A stretch of DNA of 53,357 nt from JAVBNH01 sp031551635 (GTDB lineage: Bacteria > Bacillota > Clostridia > Oscillospirales > Acutalibacteraceae), in contig JAVBNH010000022.1 of the NCBI GenBank assembly GCA_031551635.1, positions 1-53,357 on the forward strand, read 5' to 3'. Made by a program: the position numbers and the translations under genes. Below, one piece after another: positions 41,444-49,602 of the stretch; position 1 is the stretch's first letter, and the number at the start of each line of letters is the position of its first letter. Under the pieces are notes generated by a model. The model ran no database searches. It saw only the letters and a program-made list of their open reading frames with translations, and was not told the origin of the DNA.

Positions 41444-42325
41444 ATGGAGAGATTTGTTGATTGTATCGCCCACATGACCAGCGAAGGGCAGCTGCTGATT
41501 GGCGAAAAAAAGGCTGGATTATTCGACTGCGGAATGATGTTCTGTGCCGCCGAAACAATTGCCAATGTTAAAAAAGCCCTCTGCGGCAGACCGCTCAATT
41601 ATATTTTTGCCTCCCACACCCACTACGACCATATAGGTGCGCTGCCTTTTTTCAGAAAAGAATGGCCTGAAATAAAGCTTGTGACAAACCGGACAGGCGC
41701 TGAGGTGCTTCTGAAGGACACACCGCGAAGGGTTATCAGGGAGCTTTCAAACGGTGTGGGGCAAATCTTTTTCGATGAGGACGAGGGGGAATTTGCCGAA
41801 TATGAGTACAGCGACGACGATTTTCACGCTGATATTGTTGTAGCCACAGGCGATATTATCGACCTCGGCGGCGTCAGTGTTGAATTTATCGAGACACCGG
41901 GACACACAAGGGACTGCATGAGCTTTTTTATAAAGGAGCTTGAGCTGCTTGTTGTCTGCGAAACGCTCGGAGTTCTCACACCTGACGGGATAATGAACCC
42001 CGCTTACCTCACAAGCTACAAAACCACTGAGGAATCTATAAAAAAACTGAGCGGCTACAGTTTTTCGCGCCTGTCGATTCCCCATTCGGGGCTGACAAGC
42101 GAGGCTGTCGCTAGGGATTACCTCAAAAACGCGGCTATAATAAACAGCGAGTGCAGGGACATGATAGTCTCGCTTTATGAAAAAGGCTCGGATGAGAGCG
42201 AAATTCTCGAGGCATACAAAAAGAAATACGGCAGACCGATTGTGCTAGCTGTACAGCCGCTCACCGCGTTTATGATGAACGCCAGAGCGACAGTAGCCTG
42301 CACACTGAGGGAGTTTGTTGGTTAG
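41444..42325 (+). CDS. Metallo-beta-lactamase fold hydrolase
   Basis: A 293-residue hydrolase with HTHYDHIGALPF as the metal signature and later ligands in ETPGHTRDCMSF and the His in LSIPHSGLTSE. Closest in pattern to glyoxalase II/lactonase-like proteins. Substrate unknown. Cotranscribed with rluB. Its TAG stop falls in a heptamer array. Confidence 0.85.
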   Translation: MERFVDCIAHMTSEGQLLIGEKKAGLFDCGMMFCAAETIANVKKALCGRPLNYIFASHTHYDHIGALPFFRKEWPEIKLVTNRTGAEVLLKDTPRRVIRELSNGVGQIFFDEDEGEFAEYEYSDDDFHADIVVATGDIIDLGGVSVEFIETPGHTRDCMSFFIKELELLVVCETLGVLTPDGIMNPAYLTSYKTTEESIKKLSGYSFSRLSIPHSGLTSEAVARDYLKNAAIINSECRDMIVSLYEKGSDESEILEAYKKKYGRPIVLAVQPLTAFMMNARATVACTLREFVG

Positions 42326-42585
42326 GGCTAGGAGCTAGGGACTAGGAGTTAATGAAGAATTGATGTCGAGAAGGCAGATTTGTGCTTTTTTTACCTTTCC
42401 ACCCGAATGGATTTAAATTTTTATTAACTTTTACCTGCTTTTGATGTCTTTAATATTACATTATAAAATCATTCGCGGACAGTATGACAAAGAATAAGAG
42501 CATTTTATTGCGCGACCTAAATTTTTCATTTTTCATTCTTCATTTTTCATTTACCTAGTCCCTAGTCCCTAGCCCCTAACCCCTC
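42319..42585. repeat. Array-bounded intergenic element 3
   Basis: The left array has GGCTAGG, AGCTAGG, GACTAGG and AGTTAAT (42319-42353). The right array has TTTTCAT-type units (42523-42550) then TTACCTA, GTCCCTA twice, GCCCCTA and ACCCCTC (to 42585). The right array is the inverse of the left. The ~169-bp body shares short boxes (GTCGAGAAGGCAGATTT, CACCCGA, AAAATCAT) with elements 1 and 2. It fills the 284-bp gap; no gene is seen. Confidence 0.8.
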
Positions 42586-42609
42586 AATAATAAGTATGGG
42601 AGAAATTTT

Positions 42610-44118
42610 ATGACATTTATCGGAAAATTTTTAAACTCGAAGCTTGTCAAGACCGACACAGGCGAGGAAACCTACCTGAGCTGGAAGGAAGCGCTTTCAT
42701 ACGCTGCCGGAAAAGGCGGGCAGGGCATGGGCACGAGCATGATGAACACCGGCATAAACTATTTTATGGCCAATATCATGGGGATTTCCGCGACTGTCGC
42801 GGGTAATATCCGCCTTTGGTGCGGGCTTTGGGACGCAATAAATGACCCGATTCTAGGTTTTCTTATCGACAAAACCCGCTCAAAGCACGGTAAAATGCGC
42901 CCCTACATAAAATACGCGCCCTACTTCAGCGCGCTGACGATTCTGATGTTTTTCTGCGGGCAGTTTGTTCCCCCTGCAATTAAAATCATTTACATTGTCA
43001 TAGCCTTTGTCGGCTGGGACATGACTTACACCGCCGTAGATGTACCTATTGGTGCTCTCGCCTTCGCTATTACACCGAACGGTATTGAACGAACGAAGCT
43101 TTACGGAATAAGCTCCATAGTCAGAGCTATTTCCGGTGCGATACCGGGCAGTTTTGTCTCGCTCGCGTTGATTGTCCCTTATTTCAAATCAAACACCGGC
43201 TCGGCTTATGTCATTGCCTCCTCGATGTCCGCCATAGGAATGATACTGCTCACCCGTTTCACCTTCTATAACACACGTGAGAGAACGGTTTACAAAGAAG
43301 AAACTCCAAGCCTGAAGGACAGCTTGAAGCTTGTCGCGAAAAATAAGCCGATGCTGTTGCTCGTAATATCAAGCCTGATGTACACTATAGTAACAATTCC
43401 CGCGACGGTCAGAATGTTCCTCGCCGTCGATTTGATGGGCGACAGTAAATTCAATGTATTCCTTGAGATAGCGACAGCGCCCGCACCCTTCCTCGCCGGT
43501 CTTCTCGTGCCGATGATAGCGCAGTTTTTCGGCAAAAAAATGGATTTCAAAAAATTCTATCTCGGCTGCTGCGGCACAGCAGGAATCATTCACCTTCTGT
43601 TCTTTATCGTCTGCAAGGGCGCGCTGCTCAATAAGCCGTCAACACAGGCTATATCAATTCCCTACCTAATAGTTATAATGCTTTTTGTCGCCTCATCGCT
43701 CATACCGCTTGAGTTTAAAAATCTCTGCCAGAAGGAAATGGAAGCGGAGACAGTCGATTATATCGAATGGAAAACAGGAGAGCGCAGCGAGGGAATAATG
43801 ATGTCGCTGATGTCCTTCACCGGAAAATTCCAGAACTCTGTCGCCTCGGCTATTTCGCTCTTTTTGCTCGGTTATTCAGGCTATGTTCAACATAAAGACG
43901 CAATCCCCGTCGCACAGTCCCCGAAGGCAAGCTTTACACTGTTCACAATGTTCACTCTTGTCCCTCTCGCGGGATATATTCTCATGGCGATACCGGTGCT
44001 TTTCTATAAAATAACCGGCGACTCCCACCGCAAGATGCTTGATGAGATTAGGCAGCGCAGAGCGGAACAGGGGCTTACATACAAAGATAATAAAGCTCAC
44101 AATGAAGAGAGCAAATAG
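42610..44118 (+). CDS. GPH-family sugar:cation symporter
   Basis: A 502-residue transporter with 12 predicted helices. The family loop motif is LWDAINDPILGFLIDKTRSK with GKMRPYIKYAP; the second half has EAETVDYIEWKTGERSEGIM. It should import a glycoside or uronide with a cation. It converges on the GH31 gene, with a shared terminator between them, and the two may serve the same sugar, though on separate promoters. Confidence 0.9.
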   Translation: MTFIGKFLNSKLVKTDTGEETYLSWKEALSYAAGKGGQGMGTSMMNTGINYFMANIMGISATVAGNIRLWCGLWDAINDPILGFLIDKTRSKHGKMRPYIKYAPYFSALTILMFFCGQFVPPAIKIIYIVIAFVGWDMTYTAVDVPIGALAFAITPNGIERTKLYGISSIVRAISGAIPGSFVSLALIVPYFKSNTGSAYVIASSMSAIGMILLTRFTFYNTRERTVYKEETPSLKDSLKLVAKNKPMLLLVISSLMYTIVTIPATVRMFLAVDLMGDSKFNVFLEIATAPAPFLAGLLVPMIAQFFGKKMDFKKFYLGCCGTAGIIHLLFFIVCKGALLNKPSTQAISIPYLIVIMLFVASSLIPLEFKNLCQKEMEAETVDYIEWKTGERSEGIMMSLMSFTGKFQNSVASAISLFLLGYSGYVQHKDAIPVAQSPKASFTLFTMFTLVPLAGYILMAIPVLFYKITGDSHRKMLDEIRQRRAEQGLTYKDNKAHNEESK

Positions 44119-44134
44119 AATACATGAAAAAAAC

Positions 44135-44169
44135 GGACGCTCTAAATATAAGAGCGTCCTACTTTTTTT
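44135..44169. terminator. Bidirectional terminator between transporter and GH31 genes
   Basis: A perfect 9-bp stem GGACGCTCT/AGAGCGTCC with a 7-base loop has T7 on the right and A-rich sequence on the left. Confidence 0.9.
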
Positions 44170-44171
44170 GT

Positions 44172-45887
44172 TTATTTAATTATAACCTCAACTCCGCTTG
44201 AAACGTCCTTAACCGCAATCCATAAATCACCGTCACTCGAAAAATATGCTGCAGGCTTATTTACAAGCTCCTCCATCGAATCAACCTTATCTAGAGAGTT
44301 TCCGTCTGCGAATTTCACCGTTTCCGGTTCTGCCGCGCCGTCAATTTTGAAAAGCAGGGCTCTTTCGCTCTCACCTGACTTTATTGTCAGTGAATTCTTA
44401 TCCTTTGTATATGAGAGCATTGTGCCGTTTTTGTCCTGCTCGTAAAGACCGAACTTATCACTGCCGATTTCGGGGTAGACAAGAACCGTTGTATAGCCTG
44501 CGGAAAGCTCTGAACCGTGAGCGTTCAGACTGTTTGTGACTTCAAGCGGCAATATAGCGCCTTTCCTTATGAAAACAGGCATTTCATCAAGCGGAACATC
44601 GATTTCGGCGGTTCTTCCTCCCTCATACACCTTCGACTCATCAAACATATAAATCCATTCACCCTTCGGGAAACGAACCCGGCGACTGGTTCCCGCCTCA
44701 AAGAAGGGTGCCACAAGAATATCATCTCCGAGCATATAGATATACTCACCTGTCTGCGGACGTAATGTCGGCTTCTCAAGCTCATATGAATATGCCGCCT
44801 GAGAATAAATATAAGGTATCAGCTCATAGTGAAGAGCGGTAAATTTCCTATAAATATCAAGCGCTTGGGTCTCACCCTCAGCATCGTACATCCACGGGCG
44901 GTGTTCGCCCTGCCCGCCGTTTTCCATGATAGGGCTGAGCGCGCCGAGCTGTGTCCAGCGCAGGAAAACCTCCTTAGTCTGCCCCCTGTCCCTGAAGCCG
45001 TTTATGTCAGAGCCATAAGAGACAAAATTGTACTTAGCCGAGGAGAACATATTATTCAGCGCGTGAACCATACCCTCCCATGTGCTATCTTGATCGCCTA
45101 CCCATCCGGCGAAATTTATATCTCTTGTGGTCGATGCCGGCATTAAACCGAGCTTCACCAGCTGATCGTCAACAGGGCGGGCGAGAATCACGGTATCCTT
45201 TCCGTTTTTTTCGCGGGTGTAATTAAAAAAGTCATCGTAGGAAAGCTTTTTATACTCCCCCCACGAAACGGACTTGTTCTGATAGCCCTTGATAGGGGTC
45301 AACAGAAGTATATAGGGGTCAACGCCGTCAACCTTCCAGCCGTCAATGCCCATGTCAAGCACAGTGTCCATCTGGGAGTGCCACCACTCGACAGCTTCCG
45401 GGTTCGTATAGTCGATAAAGGCGCCGTTGCCGAGCCACCACTTGACTGTTTTTCCGCCTTTGATAAGATAACCTTTTTCTTTCGCTTCATTAAAGCCCGG
45501 GTGCTCCTCGTTAACCATACAGGTTGCCCATAACAGCACCTTCAAGTCCATGCCGTGCAGGTCGTCAATGAGCTTCTGCATATCAGGGTACTTCTCTGTG
45601 TCGGGTTGAAAAGTGTTCAGAGCAGTAGCCCAGGGCGGCTCAATGTGCGTGACTCCCACGGGAATATCGTGAGAAAGGTACTCATTCACATACTCCACAG
45701 CCGATTCTTGAGTGCCGTGATGCTCCCATATCCAGTGCTCATGAACCCACCTCGACCAGTTCGGCGCGGTGAGAGCCGGGTCAGCCTCAGCCTTTTTCGA
45801 GTCCAAAACACCGCCTGACTGAAAGGCAAAAATAAAGCAGAGCGCCAGCTGCAGTATACGCGTAAAAAAACTCTTTATAGCTTCCAT
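44172..45887 (-). CDS. Glycoside hydrolase family 31 (alpha-glucosidase/xylosidase-like), exported
   Basis: A 571-residue protein starting at ATG 45887 with GGAGGG 9 bp upstream. The N-terminal hydrophobic stretch (ILQLALCFIFAFQSG) is a probable signal peptide. The (beta/alpha)8 core has the catalytic nucleophile Asp in DGWKVDGVDPY and the acid/base Asp in GWVGDQDSTW; YELIPYIYSQA and a C-terminal beta-sandwich follow. It lacks the usual long N-terminal beta domain. Specificity (alpha-glucose, xylose or sulfoquinovose) cannot be set by eye. It has its own promoter with an operator-like dyad. Confidence 0.92.
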   Translation of the reverse strand: MEAIKSFFTRILQLALCFIFAFQSGGVLDSKKAEADPALTAPNWSRWVHEHWIWEHHGTQESAVEYVNEYLSHDIPVGVTHIEPPWATALNTFQPDTEKYPDMQKLIDDLHGMDLKVLLWATCMVNEEHPGFNEAKEKGYLIKGGKTVKWWLGNGAFIDYTNPEAVEWWHSQMDTVLDMGIDGWKVDGVDPYILLLTPIKGYQNKSVSWGEYKKLSYDDFFNYTREKNGKDTVILARPVDDQLVKLGLMPASTTRDINFAGWVGDQDSTWEGMVHALNNMFSSAKYNFVSYGSDINGFRDRGQTKEVFLRWTQLGALSPIMENGGQGEHRPWMYDAEGETQALDIYRKFTALHYELIPYIYSQAAYSYELEKPTLRPQTGEYIYMLGDDILVAPFFEAGTSRRVRFPKGEWIYMFDESKVYEGGRTAEIDVPLDEMPVFIRKGAILPLEVTNSLNAHGSELSAGYTTVLVYPEIGSDKFGLYEQDKNGTMLSYTKDKNSLTIKSGESERALLFKIDGAAEPETVKFADGNSLDKVDSMEELVNKPAAYFSSDGDLWIAVKDVSSGVEVIIK

Positions 45888-45906
45888 CTGTTTTCCCTCC
45901 AATAAA

Positions 45907-45949
45907 AATAGTATGATTTTACTATACTATTAAAAATCGGATTATGCAA
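45907..45949 (-). promoter_or_regulatory. GH31 promoter with overlapping operator-like dyad
   Basis: On the minus strand, TTGCAT (45944-45949) and TATAGT (45921-45926) have a 17-bp spacer. An 8-bp perfect inverted repeat AATAGTAT (45907-45914) / ATACTATT (45924-45931) with a 9-bp gap overlaps the -10 and start region, a good place for a repressor. Confidence 0.7.
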
Positions 45950-45971
45950 GCAATTTATGAATAATTTTTGT

Positions 45972-46000
45972 TTGATAATAAACAATAAATATGATACAAT
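45972..46000 (+). promoter_or_regulatory. Promoter of the propeller lipoprotein gene
   Basis: TTGATA (45972-45977) and TACAAT (45995-46000) with a 17-bp spacer. A GGAGGTGA follows at 46017-46024, but it is 27 bp from the annotated ATG. Confidence 0.7.
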
Positions 46001-46050
46001 ATTTTTTATTTGTCCGGAGGTGAACGGCTGGATATTCCTGACCGACAATT

Positions 46051-47865
46051 ATGAATAAAAAGAATATTATCCCTGCCCTGCTGCTGCTTATTTTATCGCT
46101 GGCTCTGCTTTTCGCCTGCGATAATTCTCAAAATAATAATAACGCAATATACCAGACCGATGCCTCAGGGGCGAGAATTACTGATGCTTCGGGCGAGGAT
46201 GTTACTATTGCGCCGCTGAGCGTTTATATCGAGCAGAGAAACGATAAGGGAGAAACCTTAACGGATAAATCCGGCAAAATTCTCACTACTCTGCTTGAAA
46301 TCCCAAACACCTTTGAAGCGGAAACCTCATTGGTTGATGTGACAGGTGACGCAGGCGAGGTTATTACCGATGAAGAAGGCGCCGCAGTGACCTACAATGT
46401 CACCGAACCGACAGATGTTGTTATAGTTGATATTACGAATAAAAAAGGCGAAAATATTACAGAACCGGGCGGTCAGAAGGTGACTGTTACTGTCCCGCGC
46501 GCACAGCAGCCGGTGACGGTTTTTATTCCCGTGACAAACGAAAAAGGTGACGATGTAACAGGCTCCGACGGCTCTAAAGCCCTCGAACCCATTCCCGCCA
46601 ACCCTGATTCTTTCCCGGTGCGAAAAATAACCACACGCTTCGCGAAAACCTATGGCGGCAGCCTTAACGACTATTTTTCCGACTGCATAGCTCTGAATGA
46701 CGGAAATTTTCTCGCTCTCAATGTTTCGGTATCCTATGACAAGGATTTGAGCGAGTCGGCAAAGCTCTTCAAAACACCTGTTTCGACTATCATAAAATAC
46801 GACACACGCGGAAATATCATATGGCAGAAAGCCTTCGGCGGCAACGCCGGGCTGACCCTCGAAAGTCTATGCGAAACACCTGAGGGTGACATAACGGCAG
46901 TCGGGTATTCAAAATCGACAAACCTCGCGAGTGAAAATCACGGTGATTATGACGCGGTACTTTTGAAGCTTGACAGCAGCGGAAATCAGATTTATCTCAA
47001 GACCTTCGGCGGCTCGCTCACAGACAGCTACACCTCTCACACCGTAACAGGCGGTTATATTTACGCAGCGGGTTTTTCCTTTTCAAAAGACGGAACGCCC
47101 GGAAAATCCGACAACAGCGGCTGCGCGGTATTCACGAAATATAAGCTAGCGGACGGAGAAATGATTTTTACAAAAACCTTCGGCAGCGGCGGCGACAGGA
47201 TTGAAAAGATAGTCCCTGATAAGTCCGGCAATATTTACTGCGCCGGTATTCTCAGTGAGCAGTCAAATCTTTTTACGACACGCGGCAAAACTGACAGTTT
47301 TGTGCTAAAGCTTGACGCTAATGGCAATCAGCTCTTCAAAACTCAGCTGGGAGGTTCAAAAACGGATAATTTTACTGCTGTTACGCCAGCGCTTGACGGC
47401 GGATGTGTTGTCGCGGGAAGAAGCGAATCCGACGACGGTGATTTTTCTCTGCAGTCAAACAGGGGCGGCGCCGACGCTTTTATCATAAAGCTCAGCGACA
47501 GCGGAAAAATTGACTGGATTAACGAATGCAGGGGCTTTTATGACGATGAATTGACAGATATTATAACCACTGACAACGATTATATCGCAGTCGGCTATTC
47601 ACGCTCAAAGAACCGCAACATGTCACCCTGCGGCAATCGCGGCGGCAGTGACGCCATAATCGTGAATTTCGACAGCAGCGGCAATATCAAACGTATTCAA
47701 AGCTTCGGCGGCTCCTATGACGATTCTTTCCGCGCGGTTTGTTGCTCACAGGGAATTATTTTTGCCGCCGGAAGCAGTCTTTCGGACAACACCGACCTCT
47801 ACAGCCTCACTCCTTCAAGCAACACACAGTTTGCAATTGGTCTTGTTGCAGCTTTTAATAATTAA
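46051..47865 (+). CDS. Lipoprotein with N-terminal short repeats and a beta-propeller-like domain
   Basis: A 604-residue surface lipoprotein: signal MNKKNIIPALLLLILSLALL and lipobox LFAC. Residues ~35-185 contain five degenerate ~30-residue repeats of a G-x2-ITD-x-SG-x2-VT type (GARITDASGEDVT, GEVITDEEGAAVT, GENITEPGGQKVT). The rest is six or so ~55-60-residue blades with KTFGGSL-x-DS and LKLDSSGN motifs and GG-AVAGYS turns, similar to blades in secreted propellers of many phyla. Ligand unknown. No good ribosome binding site near the ATG. Confidence 0.75.
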   Translation: MNKKNIIPALLLLILSLALLFACDNSQNNNNAIYQTDASGARITDASGEDVTIAPLSVYIEQRNDKGETLTDKSGKILTTLLEIPNTFEAETSLVDVTGDAGEVITDEEGAAVTYNVTEPTDVVIVDITNKKGENITEPGGQKVTVTVPRAQQPVTVFIPVTNEKGDDVTGSDGSKALEPIPANPDSFPVRKITTRFAKTYGGSLNDYFSDCIALNDGNFLALNVSVSYDKDLSESAKLFKTPVSTIIKYDTRGNIIWQKAFGGNAGLTLESLCETPEGDITAVGYSKSTNLASENHGDYDAVLLKLDSSGNQIYLKTFGGSLTDSYTSHTVTGGYIYAAGFSFSKDGTPGKSDNSGCAVFTKYKLADGEMIFTKTFGSGGDRIEKIVPDKSGNIYCAGILSEQSNLFTTRGKTDSFVLKLDANGNQLFKTQLGGSKTDNFTAVTPALDGGCVVAGRSESDDGDFSLQSNRGGADAFIIKLSDSGKIDWINECRGFYDDELTDIITTDNDYIAVGYSRSKNRNMSPCGNRGGSDAIIVNFDSSGNIKRIQSFGGSYDDSFRAVCCSQGIIFAAGSSLSDNTDLYSLTPSSNTQFAIGLVAAFNN

Positions 47866-47891
47866 TTTATATAAAGGAAAGATTAACACTG

Positions 47892-48599
47892 ATGAAAAAG
47901 GAACTGAACCGTATTAAACGAATCCCGGCAAAGCATCTTTATTTGTGGTGGGCAATCAGAGCGGCGCTGCTCACTTACAGCATTTTCGGAATATTCACAA
48001 ATAATACTACATATTTCTTAATGGGCTTGTTCGCTATTGCTTTCACCCATTTATGGGATATGTTTCAGCTCTTCGGAGGGAAATCATTTATCACGAGGGT
48101 TTCCTACACGACACAGACGGCGCTGAATATCTTCATTTTTTTCGGTACCTGTGTGGGTCCCCTGCTTAACGATAAAACCGATTTTTTATATGCGGATGTA
48201 ATTATGCATTTTGCCGCAGGGCTTGTTGCATCAACCTGCGGATACGATTTTGCGGTGGTTGTTCAAGGGCGCAAACGCCCCCTCAGCGCGGCTCTCGCCT
48301 CGCTTTTCTGCCTCGGTTTTTCGCTCGCCATAGCTGTCGGCTGGGAATTTTATGAATTTTCGATGGACAGAATTTACGGTTATATGCTGCAGACCTCGTC
48401 TGTACTGAGCGAAAAAGGTCTTGTTGACACAATGTTTGACTTTATCTGGTGCTCGCTTGGCTCGCTGGTCGGAATGTTCTCAATGGCATTTTTCAGAAAT
48501 GGCATTATCGGTAAAAACCGCAAGGAGCTCAGGGCAAAAATCAAAGCGCAAGCTAAAAAGAACCGCGCGGATGAGCTGGCTTTAATTGATGAGGATTAA
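47892..48599 (+). CDS. Hypothetical polytopic membrane protein (YjdF-like)
   Basis: A 235-residue protein with about six hydrophobic segments and a basic cytoplasmic tail. DVIMHFAAGLVAS and AVGWEFYEFSMDRI recall the DUF2238/YjdF membrane family (conserved His and Trp-Glu), but the match is partial. It is 26 bp downstream of the lipoprotein gene (AAAGGAAAG ribosome binding site) and 27 bp before degV, so the three may be one transcript. Function unknown. Confidence 0.7.
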   Translation: MKKELNRIKRIPAKHLYLWWAIRAALLTYSIFGIFTNNTTYFLMGLFAIAFTHLWDMFQLFGGKSFITRVSYTTQTALNIFIFFGTCVGPLLNDKTDFLYADVIMHFAAGLVASTCGYDFAVVVQGRKRPLSAALASLFCLGFSLAIAVGWEFYEFSMDRIYGYMLQTSSVLSEKGLVDTMFDFIWCSLGSLVGMFSMAFFRNGIIGKNRKELRAKIKAQAKKNRADELALIDED

Positions 48600-48626
48600 A
48601 TTATTTTTTGAGAGATAGGTGACATA

Positions 48627-49478
48627 ATGCAAAAAAAGGTTATTATTTCAGTCGACAGTCCGTCCGACATTAATAAAAGCTTTCAAGAAGAAAAAAAGAT
48701 AGACGAGGTGGTGCCGCTCCATATTATTCTGGGTGAGGATTCCTTTGATGACGGAGTCACTCTGAACGTAGATGAGATGCTCGATTTTTATGACAGGACC
48801 TCTATACTGCCTAAAACCAGCGCGGTTTCTATCGATGAATATAAATCGGTTTTTAAAAAATATCCCACAGATGAATATGAAATTGTCCATATTTCGCTCT
48901 CCTCAAAAATATCTTCAACCCATTTTAACGCGGTCATGGCAGCTAAGGAATGCGGTAATGTCTTTGTTGTGGACAGTGAAAACTTATCACTGAGCATTGC
49001 CCTGCTGACACTTTTCGCCCTTGATTTAAGGGACAGCGGTATGCCGGCGAGAGAAATTTCAGAGGAACTCGCAAGACGAAAAAGCAATATAAAAACAGCC
49101 TTTATCCTTGACAGCCTTGAATTTCTGCACAAGGGCGGACGCTGCTCTTCTATTGCTGCGCTCGGCGCGAATCTTTTAAAAATCAAGCCCTGTATAGTCA
49201 TGGAGGAGGGCTCCTTGTCACTCGGGAAAAAATACAGGGGCAAGCTGGAAATGTGTCAGAACGAGTATATCGCTGACCGCCTCGCCGCTTATGACAATAT
49301 AGATAAGTCACGGATTTTCATAGGCTACACCAGCGGAATGGACGAAAAGCATCTGAATAATATAAAATCAGAAATAAAAAAGCAGGGCTTCGCTGAAACA
49401 TATACAATGCAGGTCGGCTGCACGATAACTGCTCACTGCGGCAGAAACACCTTCGCGATTTATTTTTCTGTCAAATAA
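48627..49478 (+). CDS. DegV family fatty-acid-binding protein
   Basis: A 283-residue EDD-fold protein. DegV (FakB-like) proteins hold a fatty acid for phosphorylation by FakA. Features: VDSPSDINKSF at the start, VVPLHIILGEDSFDDGV, KTSAVSIDEYKSVF, HISLSSKISSTHFNAV, LEFLHKGGRCSSIAALGANL. A kinase partner is not nearby, so a FakB role is by family only. Confidence 0.93.
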   Translation: MQKKVIISVDSPSDINKSFQEEKKIDEVVPLHIILGEDSFDDGVTLNVDEMLDFYDRTSILPKTSAVSIDEYKSVFKKYPTDEYEIVHISLSSKISSTHFNAVMAAKECGNVFVVDSENLSLSIALLTLFALDLRDSGMPAREISEELARRKSNIKTAFILDSLEFLHKGGRCSSIAALGANLLKIKPCIVMEEGSLSLGKKYRGKLEMCQNEYIADRLAAYDNIDKSRIFIGYTSGMDEKHLNNIKSEIKKQGFAETYTMQVGCTITAHCGRNTFAIYFSVK

Positions 49479-49558
49479 ACCGCATAAAGCGCAGTGTAAC
49501 AATAACCTTTTTTACACAGTACCATAGCCTTTCATAATATTTTTCAAACAAAATTTAT

Positions 49559-49584
49559 GCCTGCTGATTTATAAGTCAGCAGGC
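49559..49584. terminator. Hairpin between degV and the Cys-rich gene
   Basis: A perfect 9-bp stem GCCTGCTGA/TCAGCAGGC with an 8-base loop lies between convergent genes. The T-run is poor on both strands, so termination is likely but not certain. Confidence 0.55.
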
Positions 49585-49602
49585 AGTTACTATATTGCAG
49601 TG

